This document shows, one piece after another, positions 45,241 through 57,531 of a stretch of 64,000 bases of DNA (positions are counted from its first letter, which is position 1; each line of letters begins with the position of its first letter). The stretch comes from Psettodes erumei (taxonomy: Eukaryota > Chordata > Actinopteri > Pleuronectiformes > Psettodidae), in contig JAFBJZ010000433.1 in assembly GCA_016785225.1 (NCBI GenBank), positions 186,001 to 250,000 on the forward strand. Direction: 5' to 3'. The translations under genes and the position numbers were made by a program. The notes below the pieces were generated by a model. It worked only from the letters and a program-made list of their open reading frames with translations. It did no database searches and was not told the origin of the DNA.

Positions 45241-46930
45241 AACTGTTAAACAGCTGTAGAGACAGATTACATCATTTTTTATTTCTTATTTTTGTATGTG
45301 GGTATTTTTTAAAGTATAGACCATGCTGCACATGAATATGAGTAGATACATGATCATTGCTTAGATAGACTGGCGTGTCTGTGTGTATCTTTTGCTTCTT
45401 TGGACAAGCAACACACACATAACAATGTCTGAGCAACAGTAACAGTACTTCTTTTTTAATTAAAAACAAGTTAATAAAGTCTCCATGAGTTTTGCTTTGG
45501 ACTTGAACTATGCTTTGTTTGACACAAGTGAGAGTCTCTGCTGCCCACATTGAAGGATGTGGCTTGTTAGAAGTAATACTGCAAACTAAAAACTGAAATT
45601 TGCCACAACATTAAAGAAAAAACTGTTACGATCATTGATATTATAAGTGAAGGAAGTGAAAGTTATGTTGTATGGACACCTGCTGTATAGATAAAATAGC
45701 TTAACACAGCAGGATTTATGTTAAACTAACTGATAACTGATATTAGCATAACTTGTCACACTCTGTCTGAGGACAAAGAAATTCACATATGTCAGTGCTG
45801 CCCTTTGCTGGTGAAAGGAAAAATCTCAATTGACAATTTCTGCACATATCACTATCAAAACCAGGGCAGGAACGAGGTTGTGCTTAAGAAAATATCACAA
45901 ATATTCAGATGATAATTATATTAAATGCGAATTGTAGCATTGCCTATCAAAGTTAAGAAAATAAACCAAGACCAATACAGCTGAGACAAGGCCTTTGTTC
46001 TCTGGATGATGTCCAGAGAATCCAGTCACAATGCTATGATTTCCCTCTGGTGTAATTGAGCAGAAATGGGCTCGACACACTGAACGCATTAAATTAAACA
46101 CTTTAACATCAAATATTTAAATAATACCAATGCAATTATCATTTTAGATCTGACTGATAAGTAACTGTTTTGGACTCTCAACCATTTTACATTTCAATTG
46201 CATAATCTTACATTATTATTTGTTATTATGATTTTTTTGACTGACATTTTTATTTTTCCATTTTTTCTAATTCTTGTTTTTTTACACCAGTGTTCTGTCA
46301 AAGCCTTAAAGCATATTCTACTTTGCATTCGACTGCATGTGTTTGTAACAAAATAGACCTTTATACTCTTGAATCCCTAATAATATGCTCAGAAATAAAA
46401 TGCAATTGAGTACAAGTTTATGTGAACAATAAGGCTATACTGTACTTACTAACCTGATTCTGATTCTGATTACTAACCTAATAACCGATTCACCCCCTAA
46501 ATAGACATCTTACAGCAGCCTTGTGATGAAGGTATGGTGTTCACCATAGATTCACAGATTCACTGTGGACCACTAACAATCCATCAACTAACATCTCCAA
46601 TTATACTAATGGTATTTTTTCTAATCAAGCATATTTTTTCTTTTTTCCAGTATGACTTAGATATCCCACCTTTCGGACTCTAATTAATGTAGTTAGCATT
46701 ACAGTAGTCAGTCAGAATATGCTGTAAACAGCAAGGAACAGTCTCTCAGTCATGATGGCTCATTGCAAGAAACATTAATTTAATTATGTTAATTATTTGA
46801 AATCCCACGTGTGTAAACAATTTCAATGTGTACCTTAGATAATACTGAGGAAGGAGTGTTAGTTTCCTTGGTGTTTAATAGTGGTCTCTCAGTGGATGCA
46901 TTTATAGTGTAACCCTCTCAGTAACAAGCC
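45240..46930. other. AT-rich sequence without recognised features
   Basis: No domain-bearing frame or clear element border was found on either strand. Confidence 0.4.
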
Positions 46931-46935
46931 GATGC

Positions 46936-47780
46936 TAGTGATGGGCGGATCGATCCAAATATTGATAGTATCGATACCAAGTCGGTATCGGTATCGGATC
47001 AATATTAGCCTGGTGAGATCGATTCTTTACTTTAAGTTCCGCTCTTGTTTGCAATGCTGCGGTTTCGGCAAAGAGGAAACAGCCAGGTCGCCAGACTCGC
47101 CGCTCCTGTGTCAGTGCAGAGCAGGCACACTTTGCTCCCTCTTCCCCCTCTCATGTTTAGATGTTGCGCCGTCACATGAGTCACATGATGTGACTTAGAC
47201 GCGCAAAACAACCAAATGAGCAAGTTGCTGACTCAGGTTCATCAGCACAGGCACAACAGGAGAATGGCAGAGAGGAAGTGTGGCTGTATTTTCAAAGCGA
47301 AAATGAAACGACAGCTAAATGTAAAATTTGCATAAACTTGTAAGGTATAGTGGAAACACTACCAATTTACATAAACATCTAAAAAACCATCCCAAAGAAA
47401 ACATGGAGCTGCAAAAACGGAGAGAGGAGAAGAGAAATCCCCCAATTTAATTAAATTTTTGTATTATAGTTTCTCAAAAGTACTTATTTTTTTTACTGAT
47501 TTGCGTGCACTTTTTATTTAAGATTTTTCTTAAAACATTTGATAATAAAGCATTTTCTATTTAATTATGAACTTTGTCCTAATTCTGTCCTGGTTTTTAA
47601 CTATTTAATAATAAAAAGGAAACATCACAAAAAACACTCAAGGTCATGAAAATTAATTGAGATTTATCAATTGAATGATGCATCCACCTCATTTATTGAT
47701 AAGTATCGGTATCGGCGATACTGGCCCATATTTACTTGGTATTGGATCGATACCAAAATATGCAGTATCGCACACCACTA
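46936..47780 (+). mobile_element. hAT element, 845 bp, keeping a BED zinc-finger segment
   Basis: Near-identical 8-bp flanks GCCGATGC (46928-46935) and GCTGATGC (47781-47788) border inverted ends TAGTGATGGGCG and, reversed, TAGTGGTGTGCG, with further TATCGATACC/GGTATCGAT matches inside. At 47270-47450 one frame reads SVWLYFQSENETTAKCKIC and, after shifts, TNLHKHLKNHPKENMELQKR, which is a BED zinc finger (C-x2-C ... H-x4-H). The catalytic part is absent, so it is a deletion derivative of an autonomous ZBED-like hAT. Confidence 0.75.
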
Positions 47781-48129
47781 GCTGATGCACATAAGAGTAA
47801 GTATTTTGTATTCAGTCTTTTAATGTGTCTCTATAGCAAGACTAATTTTAACAGAAATTCACCTTGAAGTGCTTCACAAGCATAACTTTCTTCTAAAAAA
47901 GAGGAAAAGCTTTGTGAGTGGATGGATTTTAGCCTGGAGCACATTAAAAATAACAGTTGGTTATCAATTAAAAATGTCAAAATTTTGCAGGTTGGGTGTG
48001 AGGATTTGTTGAGGAGTTGTCGATTTTGTTTGGATTTGTTTTACTTTTGGGTGTTTGAAAACTAATTTGGTTTTGGGACCATGTGACGGGTATTTTTCAC
48101 GTTTTTACATATTGGTTGAATTTTACATT

Positions 48130-49430
48130 CCTTTACACTGAACAGTTGCAGAGCGTGCATAGAGGAAGCCAACGAGAGGAAATGTGCCAAGTACCAGGAT
48201 ATAGTGGAAGACTGTAGGGGCAGAGGCTGGAAAACATTCTATGAGCCTATAGAGGTTGGCTCCAGAGGATTTGCAGGATGCTCACTCTGCAAGGTCCTTA
48301 TTTGGCTGGGCATCACAGGAACAGCCAAAGATGATGGCCATTCAATCCGCCAGTGAGGCTGCAGAGAAAGCCAGTAGAGGGCATTGGTTGAAAGGGGCTG
48401 ATCCATGGGTAGCTGCTGGGATGCAACTTGGGGCTTGATCAGCACTAGCTGGGTCACCTGGTTGAGGGTGTATGTCATGAGACCCAAAACACCTAATGAC
48501 CCCAGGTCAAAACACTGATGATGCATTTCTAAGAATAGACTGGGTGGCAACCAAGAACAGTTTGGTGACCACTGGAGAGATAGTTGACAGCCCAGAAAGA
48601 TGGCAGTATAGATTAGCAGCCCATCCTGTGTCTTTCATGTGAAAGAACCCAACAAAGCTATGGAAAACCCTAAAGATAGATACCTCCAGGAGATCCTGGG
48701 GGACCTAAGGTTAATGGGTTGCAGATGGAAGTGAGGTGTGACACACAGGTCTTATACCTGGTGAGACGCAGGAGGAGCCTGCCCAGGAAGCAACCCACAG
48801 AGCCAAGTCCCTCCACCCAGCAGAGCCTCCCAGCCAGGAGGCTCTGCTGGGTGGAGGGAAACATCATCCATCAAACAGCCGAGTGAGAGATCAACAGTCG
48901 ACTCTGGACACTGACCACCATCATCATCAGCTATGCCTCAGAGAGATTTGGCCAGACTGAGAAAGGAAACACCATGGCTACTCCACACTCCATGAATTGC
49001 AGGACCACCGAAATACACCATCAGCGCCAGGAGTTTCGTACCCTCAAGAAACAGCACAAGAAGTCGACGATGAGGAAAAGCAATCACTGGCAGAGCTGCA
49101 AGACATCCTGTAGAAGAAGCTGATGACCATGCGCAGAGCAGAGTGGCACAGATGGTTCGAAAAAGAGAGCCAGGAAGCAAGGAGTATTAATTGCCCACAC
49201 CTTTTGGCTTCATGAAACAACTAATTGGGGACAGGTGCAGTGGGCAGTTGGTGAGTTCAACAGAGAAAGTAAATTGCTTCCTCCAGTTCCTCCTGTTAGA
49301 GATTAAGACCTCGGCACCAACACGGCCCTCATCAACCCCACACCCCAAACAACAGAACACTGGCTGTTGACTTGACATTTGTAACAGTATGTTCTCAATT
49401 TTCTTAGAGGATGATGCCTGAACCATTTAG
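48130..49430 (+). pseudogene. R2/NeSL-type LINE fragments, rearranged
   Basis: At 48150-48420 frames read ANERKCAKYQDIVEDCRGRG and PIEVGSRGFAGCSLCKVLIW, typical of the C-terminal part of R2/NeSL-superclade LINE proteins. At 49090-49330 there are frames with QSCKTSCRR, FGFMKQLIGDRCS-like and DLGTNTALI, which belong upstream of the reverse transcriptase in such proteins. So C-terminal sequence precedes N-terminal sequence; the copy is rearranged or two fragments. Both are full of stops. A hairpin GCCTCCCAGC...GCTCTGCTGGGTGGAGG lies at about 48805-48858. Confidence 0.55.
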
Positions 49431-49914
49431 AACCATATGATTCCTTTGATCCAGAAAACACAGACAGAATCACAGAAAATGACATTGAAAACAAAATCAA
49501 CTGTAAAATGTGGAATAACGTGGAATTTGCTGGAATGAGGATGTAAACTTACAGGTAGATTTGAACGCTTCACTTTACGAAAGGACAGAATTTCACGGTT
49601 TACTTAAACACTTTTTAATAAACCAAAAATAAAATTTTAAAAATGGTGCAATGATGTGTTTTTGAGCAAATTTATTAATATTAATTCACAATTTTGGGAT
49701 ATTTCCCTATTGAATTTTATTCATCCGCCATGTGATTAGACACTCTTCAGATGACAGATGACAAAATGTGGTTAAAATATAAAACACAGAATTCATGAAA
49801 ATTAAAATGGGAAAAAAATAATTTGGGAAAAAAAATAAAATTTCTAAAAAACAAAGAAAATGGATTTCATAGAAAATATGCAAGTGTTTGAGCAAGTGTT
49901 TTATGCCTAAATGA

Positions 49915-50770
49915 GGATTTAGGCATATGTTGCCTTACAGGCACAGTACACATCATCCTGGAATTTCTCACCATTGAAATTTTATCTTTATCTTTTTAAC
50001 TTTATGGAACATAACGGTGATGTCTGTTTGTGAACAACAAATTGAAGAGTTAATGTTCACAAATATAGTTAGAGTAAGAGTCTGTTGAGATGGGAATCCA
50101 CTGGTGCAAAGATTCAGACACTGGGGCCTACACTCACCCATGCACACTTTAATCACACTCTTGAGACCATTATTGACATGAAACAATAATTGGAGTCCTC
50201 TCTGAGCTCATTTGTGTTGCTGCTTTTGAGTATCATCTGTCCAAAACAAACATATCACTCTGCCTCGAAGACAAAACTTTTTAATTGGTAATGTGCTGAA
50301 AACATCATCAGTAGAAGAGATTAAGTTAGAGATGAGCTAATTCTGTGCACAATTGGAGTTAAGACATGAAAAAAATACATACAAATACGGTGGAGTAAAG
50401 TAATACTGTAATAATAATAATTAGTAATAATAAGTAAAAAATTTTGTGATTTTAACACATCTAACATTTTACCCTTTCAATGGGTAATAGTGTTGTGTAG
50501 TTACTCTGTTCTAAAACATTATAGGACCACTATAGATTCAGCTGCAATCCTTGCCCAATAACTTCCATTCTTTTGGGAGCACAAGACCCCTCTTTATTAC
50601 AGCAGTGATCAAAACATTGGAGAACAACAGTGACTTTGAAATTGAAAAGATGCGGAATTTAGACAATGGCTTTTAAAACATTTTTCAGATGAGTGGCTGT
50701 TTAGTAGGGTTAGAGTTCAGGTCAGATTTTGTATTCTGCAAAATGGATGAACATAACTAGCTACTAGCTA
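49915..50770 (+). repeat. Duplicated olfactory-receptor upstream flank, orphan copy
   Basis: Aligns with 56525-57270, the region just upstream of the second receptor: AATGAGGATTTAGG, CAGTACA.ATCATCCTGG, GAAGAGTTAATGTTCACAAA, GGGTAATAGTGTTGTGTAGT and GATGAGTGGCTGTTTAGTAG recur in order. No receptor follows directly; the first receptor is 3.75 kb away, behind gypsy and other sequence. This points to an older tandem duplication later broken by insertions. Confidence 0.75.
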
Positions 50771-52040
50771 AATTAACCCCGGGACAGCATCCTCATTTGT
50801 GATGCTGCCTCTGAGTATCATCAGTCCAAAGCAAACACATCAGGTATGCTTGCTTGCAGGTGGTAGCTCAAAACTTGTAGTGAAGTACTTGAAGTACTTT
50901 AGTAAAATTTTAATTCCACGTTACAGAACATGCAAGTTACTTTTGACTTGTCAACTGAGACTCCTGGGAGTTCTTTTTGGGGTTTTTTTAAAAGTAAACC
51001 AGCCATTTCAAAGGGTTTTGCTATCGTTCTAATCCTAGCCTGTGGCAGAAAGACACAGGAAATCACTGTAGCAGCTGGACTACAAGTAAGGATCCCTCAG
51101 AGGGACAAAAAGGCTTACTCCAAGGCTAAAACAGCAGCACTTAATTAATGAAATTAAAGGATTATAATGCATTATGCTCTGCCTTCGCATCGCGATTAAT
51201 GGTGAAAGCCCTAATGAAAATAATCAGCAAGAAAACAAAACAAATAAAATAAAAGAAATGGATAAAAGAAAAATGTAAGTAGTCACTCTATACATATACA
51301 TATAAAAACAAGATAAAAAAGAAGTTCTCCACTCTGAAGTGCAAGATTTACTCATGGGAGAGATACTGTATGATATGTAAGTAGGTAAAACTCAATCAGA
51401 AAGGCCATGTAGCTCATTGTATTATATTATATGTACCATTTAACGTTTATAAATTTTAAATGCTGCTGTGAGTAATATGATACAATTTACTAATTATTTT
51501 ATCTCCATTCCCCATGTGTATTTCTATTAGAAACTTTTCTGTCTCATGAGTTTTTCCCATTCCTTATAGAAAGTTCAGTCAGAAAAGTTCTTAGTTGTAA
51601 ATATCTAAATAGAAAATCTGTCCTGGGGAAATCAAATTCATTCATTTTTGTCATCCTTGACTAGTTGATGCAGATAAGCAAGTTTATGATTTTCTAAAAC
51701 CAATATCTACGTTTTTAGGCATAAACGTCCTCAAATCCAGTAGCAGCTTTTGTCCAGACTACCATTTCTTTATAGGGGCATCTAAAAAGGGTAAAATTTG
51801 CAAAGGTTCTGGACACATATTTTTCTCAATATGAAGCCAGTGAGTGTATATACCATTCTGAGTCCACACTATCAAAGACAAATAATAATAAACCAAAAAC
51901 AATAAAACTGGTTTTTAATGTAATTAGCAGTGAAATGGCTTGACCATACCTCTATATTTAAAAGTTCCAAAATTTTTTGAGCTACATGGTTATATTTTAC
52001 AGTAAAGGACCCCCAAAGAGGACACACAAACTACTTAAAG
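50770..52040. other. Sequence without recognised genes
   Basis: AT-rich, no domain-bearing frames. Only short poly(A)-rich and TATACATATACATATA stretches were noticed. Confidence 0.35.
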
Positions 52041-52289
52041 TTCATAGGTTTTAAATGAGGCCCATGAAGGTGGACGCACGGATCTTGTGACAAGTGGTGG
52101 CTGTAGACTTGGCAGGCAACAGCATGTGGCTGGAGAGTCTAGTGTTGAGCTGAAAGCTGAGAATACTGCTGGAGGCAAAATCAGTCAGCTGTCTGGTTGA
52201 CACAAGCTTAAGCAGTGATATTGTACATTGGATGGATGTTGAGAGAGGCAGGAAGTTTAAACTAAACAACTGAGGGATTAATGATTTTC

Positions 52290-53170
52290 CAATTTATGGA
52301 ATTCCAACTGGAGAGGTGAGCTGTGGGTGGATAACCAATCTCTCTGGCTAAGATGGTCAATGTCTCTCACTCTTGGTTGGCTCACTGCCAATTGGTGAAG
52401 TGATGGTAACTCTACCTGAGGCTCTACATGGACCCAGCGATTGGCAGAAGGTTTTCCACACCCGAGGAAAGAAGTGAAGACCCCAAGTGTGGTAATTGCT
52501 GCATCGTGTATCAATACAAATTAGAAAACCCCAAGAACTGCTTTAGCTGTTTCTGGGAATCAGAAATGGGCCAAGATGATACTGCAGCCAACTTGTCCAA
52601 GTTCATCTTTATGCAGTCTTTTACTATGATGTAGCCCCAGAAGGAGAGAGAGGGGGCGTGCATCTCATACTTATCCACCTTGACATAGAGTGAGTTCTCA
52701 AGTATTTGTTGGAGGACTGATTGGATGTGATGGACACAGGTCTTGGAAAAAATGAGGATGTTGTCCATATACACAGATGCATATTTGTTTGTCATCATCA
52801 TCATCATCATCATCATTGAGCACATCATTAACCCGGGCCTGGAACACAGCAAGGACATTAGTGAGTCCAGATACTACTATGTAGTGTTGAATGCTGTTTT
52901 CCACTTGCTGTCCTGCTGGATGCAGACAAGGTGGTAGGTGTTGAGGTGTTGAGGTAGGGATCAAGCTTATGAAAATAGTGGCCCCCTGAAGAAGTGGAGG
53001 TTGATCCTTGTAGCGAGCTCAGTCACCCCATCAAGTGAGGTGGAAGTTCATACCATTTCATCTTTTACATATGCAGGAAGGGCAGAGGAGTTCCAGTCAC
53101 TCTGGCATGCCCTATTATGGCAGGTCCCTTGCTGGGTTGACCCTGAAAGCTCCCATGCCAAAAACTTAAC
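52290..53170 (-). pseudogene. Ty3/gypsy reverse transcriptase fragment with altered active site
   Basis: On the minus strand: NVLAVFQARVNDVL, then a CAT-repeat insertion (52795-52818) coding Asp or Met runs, then VYMDNILIFSKT, LENSLYVKVDKYEMH, LSFWGYIIV and QKQLKQFLGFSNLY. This is the Ty3/gypsy palm and thumb region. The active-site YxDD reads YMDN, so the second aspartate is lost. Upstream (53000-52850) a decayed KWKTAFNT block is visible. Frames are broken, and no LTRs were found nearby. Confidence 0.7.
52795..52818. repeat. (CAT)n repeat inside the gypsy fragment
   Basis: Eight CAT units interrupt the reverse transcriptase frame just before the active-site motif. Confidence 0.85.
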
Positions 53171-53619
53171 AGAGTTACAAGGTGAAGTACTGGAATGAGT
53201 GGCAGGCTGGAGTCTGCCTCTCCCGCTCTTTGCAGGTGCCCCAAAGGTGACCTCTCCCCATCAGGTGATTGACCACAAATGCCATCTTAACGAGGACAGG
53301 CAGACAAAAACAGGCAGGGCAGAGACAAATTCATAGTTTGGGATGAGGCGTTCACCAGGGAAGTGACAAGAAGAACAGGTCAAAGGCAGGCAGGGTCAAA
53401 AACAGGTGGTCAGTATGAAAAGGACCACTGGGAAGTCATGAATTGAGTGGTGAAGAACAATCTGGTAAAGTTTGAATGGAATAGGGGAGGTATTTGTACT
53501 ATGGTGAATGGTGATGGGTAGCAGTTGGGAGCTCAGGTAGCATAACTGGAGCAGTGCAATGTGTAACCTGTGGTAATAATTTGCCATCTAAAACATTAAC
53601 ATTTTTGGGGACAGGAAGT

Positions 53620-53800
53620 GGCTTATTCAATATTCCCACTGTTAAGGCTGTACTGATACAGGTGTGGCAACTCCTCCCTGGAGCTGATGAAAGGCCAGTT
53701 TACACCAAAAATTTGCAAGGACATGATGGCTTACCATGATGGTTCCTGTAACATTTGAGCTACCAGGGACTTGTTCCTAGTTCCTGTGGTGGCAACACAC
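53620..53800. repeat. Dispersed repeat, family A, partial copy
   Basis: GGTTCCTGTAACATTTGAGC then TACCAGGGACTTGTTCCTAG matches the same blocks at 5292 and 12177. Confidence 0.55.
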
Positions 53801-54420
53801 CACTATGGATAGGGCTGCAATACTTGTGCAGTAATCTCCATTTGGTAGGGAGTATAAAGCCCCCTCATCCTAGTGAACCCACGGTTGGAGAATAAGAGTG
53901 ACTTTGAAATTCACCTGGCCAAAACAAAACCACCACTTTGCTAAACTTTTTAATGGTTAAGTGTTGTGCTGAAAATATAATCACTAAAAAAATGGAGCTG
54001 GAGATAAGGAACTAATTAATAATTAAAGTAAACTAATAATAAATGTACAGAACTGGAGTCAAGACATATTTAGCTTAGCATAATGTTAAGGAGTAGGAAC
54101 TAACTACCCTATGACTGAAGTAATGAAAAAAATGCAAATAAATATTGTGGAGTTGCACTAATACAGTATATTTATTTTGTATTTATTGAGCACATCTGAC
54201 ATTTTGGCATTTAAATGGGTAATAGTGTTGTGTAGTTACTCTGTTCTAAAACATTAATCGAATCATCTGGGGGCAACATCCAGTGTGATTGGATGAAGGG
54301 CCTGTCCAATGAAAATTACTGCTCTGGTGAGCCTGAAAACCCTAAATCCACGGAGCTATCGGGTAACCTCCATCATTTGTTGCAGTGAAAGCTGGTTCAA
54401 CTAGACATTTTTGTAGAATC
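53800..54420 (+). repeat. Duplicated olfactory-receptor upstream flank, copy before receptor 1
   Basis: Contains CCACTATGGATAGGGCT and GTAATAGTGTTGTGTAGTTA, shared with the two other flanks. The last 150 bases (ATGTGATTGGATGAAGG-like, CCTGTCCAATGAAAA, CTCCATCATT.GTTGCAGT) match 57290-57400 before receptor 2. Promoter elements for receptor expression could lie here. Confidence 0.7.
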
Positions 54421-54520
54421 TGACAACCACTGGTTATGACTGATTATGAGCTGTAATAATTTGAATGATCTTTTGCCCTGAAATATTTCATATTTTTTAA
54501 TTCTTGAAATTTTATTTAAT

Positions 54521-55459
54521 ATGCCTTTACAGAATGCTTCAATTACAGTAACAGAATTTATCATAGGTGGTTTTGACACAACCAAAAGGCCCATGTTAGC
54601 TGGTTTGATTATATTGATTACCTATGTTCTAGCTACTCTTGGCAATGTAGCTAACATCCTCTTCATTATTTATGACAAGAGATTACATAAACCAATGTAT
54701 CTTCTAATTTGCAACCTCGCTGTTGTTGATATACTGTACACATCCAGTACCAGTCCAACAATGATTGGGGTTCTAGTTGCTGGGGTTAAAACAGTATCCT
54801 ATGTACCATGCTTTATTCAAATGTTTGCTTTCCACTTAGCAGGAATGATGGAGATGTGTGCTTTATCTGTTATGGCATTTGATCGATTGGTTGCTATCAG
54901 TTATCCTTTTCAGTACCAGAATTATCTGACAAATTCACGTACTCTTCTCCTCACATTCATCCTGTGGATAGTTGGCTGTGGTTTTGTGGCTATTTGTCCT
55001 GCAACTCTGATTCCTCTCCCTCACTGCTTTTCTACATTGAAATACACTTTCTGTAACTATGCTGCCTTAATGCGAACCACTTGTGTTGACCCAAATTACT
55101 ATTTCAATCTGGTTACTGTTGTAGTATTCTTTATTTCATTCTTCACTTTCATTTTTATTTGCCTTTCCTATTTAGGAATAATATATTTTGTGAAATTATC
55201 TTCAAATAATGATAAAAAGAAAATGGGCAGCACTTGTTTGAGTCACTTGATTGTGGTAACATGTTTTTACTGTTCACTCTTTATTCTGGTTGTCTTCACC
55301 AGGTTAGGTGTGGAATTAACTATTGAGGAACACAACGGCATATTGATTGGTGCCATTCTTGGCCCATCTCTTATAAATCCATTTGTTTACTGTTTGAGGA
55401 CAAAAGAGATTAAATGTAAGATCTTGAAAGCATTTAAAGAATTGGACACATCAAAGTAG
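54521..55459 (+). CDS. Teleost olfactory receptor-like GPCR 1, 312 aa, intronless
   Basis: A single-exon seven-transmembrane receptor. Visible landmarks: N-glycosylation site Asn5; GN at 41-42 in TM1; LHKPMY at 55-60; MAFDRLVAI at 118-126 after TM3 (the MAYDRYVAI motif of odorant receptors); Cys97 with ECL2 cysteines 169, 178 and 188; KKMGSTCLSHL at 233-243 into TM6; and NPFVYCLR at 286-293 in TM7. The length and single coding exon are usual. It would signal odorants through Golf in olfactory neurons (family knowledge). A near-identical paralogue lies 2.1 kb downstream in the same direction with a matching start. The ligand and exact teleost subfamily cannot be told from the sequence. DRY reads DRL, an accepted variation in fish receptors. 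Confidence 0.93.
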   Translation: MPLQNASITVTEFIIGGFDTTKRPMLAGLIILITYVLATLGNVANILFIIYDKRLHKPMYLLICNLAVVDILYTSSTSPTMIGVLVAGVKTVSYVPCFIQMFAFHLAGMMEMCALSVMAFDRLVAISYPFQYQNYLTNSRTLLLTFILWIVGCGFVAICPATLIPLPHCFSTLKYTFCNYAALMRTTCVDPNYYFNLVTVVVFFISFFTFIFICLSYLGIIYFVKLSSNNDKKKMGSTCLSHLIVVTCFYCSLFILVVFTRLGVELTIEEHNGILIGAILGPSLINPFVYCLRTKEIKCKILKAFKELDTSK

Positions 55460-56520
55460 ATTTATATTAAAAGTTGGGTCCTCCTTTGGTACAAATTTAA
55501 TGCTAAATTGATGGAATATGTTTATACGTGCATTTTCTAAACTGTCTATCATGTTCATGGTTATAACATGTACCAGCAATTTAAGTTTTCCAAGTAATCT
55601 AAAATTCTAACAAGCTTTTTGAGGAAACCTTAGCACCTGGACAAAACGTGCAAACTCCACACAAAAAATCACAATGCAACCTGACAACAATTACCTGTAA
55701 AATATTTTAATGCTAATAAACTGAATATGAAAGTGTGGATATTTGATATTTTATTTAATGTGTGTTAAAAAATTTTAAACTTTCATTGTGAGGATGAAAG
55801 AACAGAAACAACAAATACGATCCTGATCCTGGTATGGAAGACAAAATATCCATGCTGTATGTACAGCATGCATGTCGAGGAAACATTGCATACTGGAGTT
55901 GCAACAATTAACTGATTACTTGTTGCAACTCTAGTATGTCAGTCAGTCAACACAAAATTAATCAGCAACTATTTTAATGATGGGATTATTGTTTTATTAT
56001 ACAAAATTACAAAATGCCAATTAAACTATTGGCACTAGAATCTCAAATGTGAGAAAGTGAACTGTTGCTATTTTTTAAAATAAGGACTGGTATTTTGATA
56101 AGACAGTTTTTGTTGATACAGACCAGATGCAACTTTTTTGGGAGAGATATTTTTTAATAAAAATTAATCTCAATGCCAGATGTGTCTCACAACAATCTGC
56201 ATTTCACTACCACATAGTCAATGTCAGCAGTTACACAAGATGAATAACACTTTATAGAAGGTTGTGTGAAGATCTGTAATTTTTTTAAAATAACTTTTAA
56301 TTCTGCATTATTTGACATTTGGCTGTGCACACTACAGTATATGAAGACTAGTTTGGTTTTGGGACTTTGTGATGTGTATGACTTTATTTACATATACTGT
56401 ACATTCAATGGAAAATTACTTGATTGATTAGAGCACTGGCAGTAGACCTATATCCTCTATTTTTAACATGCATGATGCTATCTTACACAGCTGTAAACCA
56501 TGCAAGTGGCTGCCTCCATC
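55460..56520. other. Inter-receptor spacer with two hairpins
   Basis: A near-palindrome CATGCTGTATGTACAGCATG lies at 55851-55870. Nineteen-base inverted arms CATACTGGAGTTGCAACAA / TTGTTGCAACTCTAGTATG (one mismatch) lie at 55889-55907 and 55920-55938. No gene was seen otherwise. Confidence 0.5.
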
Positions 56521-56524
56521 AACA

Positions 56525-57420
56525 AATATGTAATGAGGATTTAGGTATAATGCATCGTTGCCTTACAGATACAGTACATATCATCCTGGCATTTCTCACC
56601 ATTCCAATTTTATTTTTTCCAACATAACTGTGATGTCTGTTGATGTGTGAACAACAAATTGAAGAGTTAATGTTCACAAACATAGAGTCAAAGTCTGTTG
56701 AGCTGCGAATCCACTAAGGAACAAAGATTCAGACACTGCGGTCTACATTTACACATTCACACTTTAATCAGACTCTTGAGACCATTCCTGACATGAAACA
56801 ATAATTAGAGTCCTCTCTGAGCTCATTTGTGTTGCTGCTTTTGAGTATGGTTCGTCGAAAAGGAACACATCACATTGCCTCTAACACTTTTTAATTGGTA
56901 ATGTGCTGAAAACATCATCAAAAGAAAAAAATAAGTTGGAGATGAACTAATTCTGTGCAGAATTTGAGTTAAGACATAACACATCTGACATTTTGGCCTT
57001 TAAATGGGTAATAGTGTTGTGTAGTTGCTCAGTTCTAAAACATTACAGGACCACTATGGATAGGGCTACAATCCTTGTGCAATACATTCATTACGATCAT
57101 TACAGCAGTGATCACACTGCTGGAGAACAGTGACTCTGAAATTAAACATGCAGCGTTAAGACAATGGCTTTTAAAACATTTTTTCAGATGAGTGGCTGTT
57201 TAGTAGGGTTAGAGTTTGGGTCATATTTTGTAGTCTGCAAAATGGACTAACATAACTAGTTACTAGCTAAAATCGCCTGGGGTCAACATCCAATGTGATT
57301 GGATGAAGGACCTGTCCAATGAAAAGTTACAGTTCTGGTGAGCCTTAAATCCCTAAATCCTAGGAGCTGTCTGGTGAACTCCATCATTCGTTGCAGTAAG
57401 AGATGATTGACCTTTGTCAG
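56525..57420 (+). repeat. Duplicated olfactory-receptor upstream flank, copy before receptor 2
   Basis: Matches 49915-50770 in its first 750 bases and 54260-54400 in its last 130. It shows the probably ancestral, uninterrupted order: flank, then receptor about 110 bases further on. Confidence 0.75.
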
Positions 57421-57531
57421 TGAGAAATTTGAACTGATTATGATATGCAATATTTTGAATGATCATTTGCCCAGACAACAGTTTTTACAATATTTTTAAA
57501 AATATTTTTGCTCTTGATATTTTGTTCTAAT

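Noticed and set aside
52051..52269. 72-codon minus-strand frame after the gypsy fragment
   Set aside because: It does not match an expected gypsy domain in that position and could not be supported as coding.
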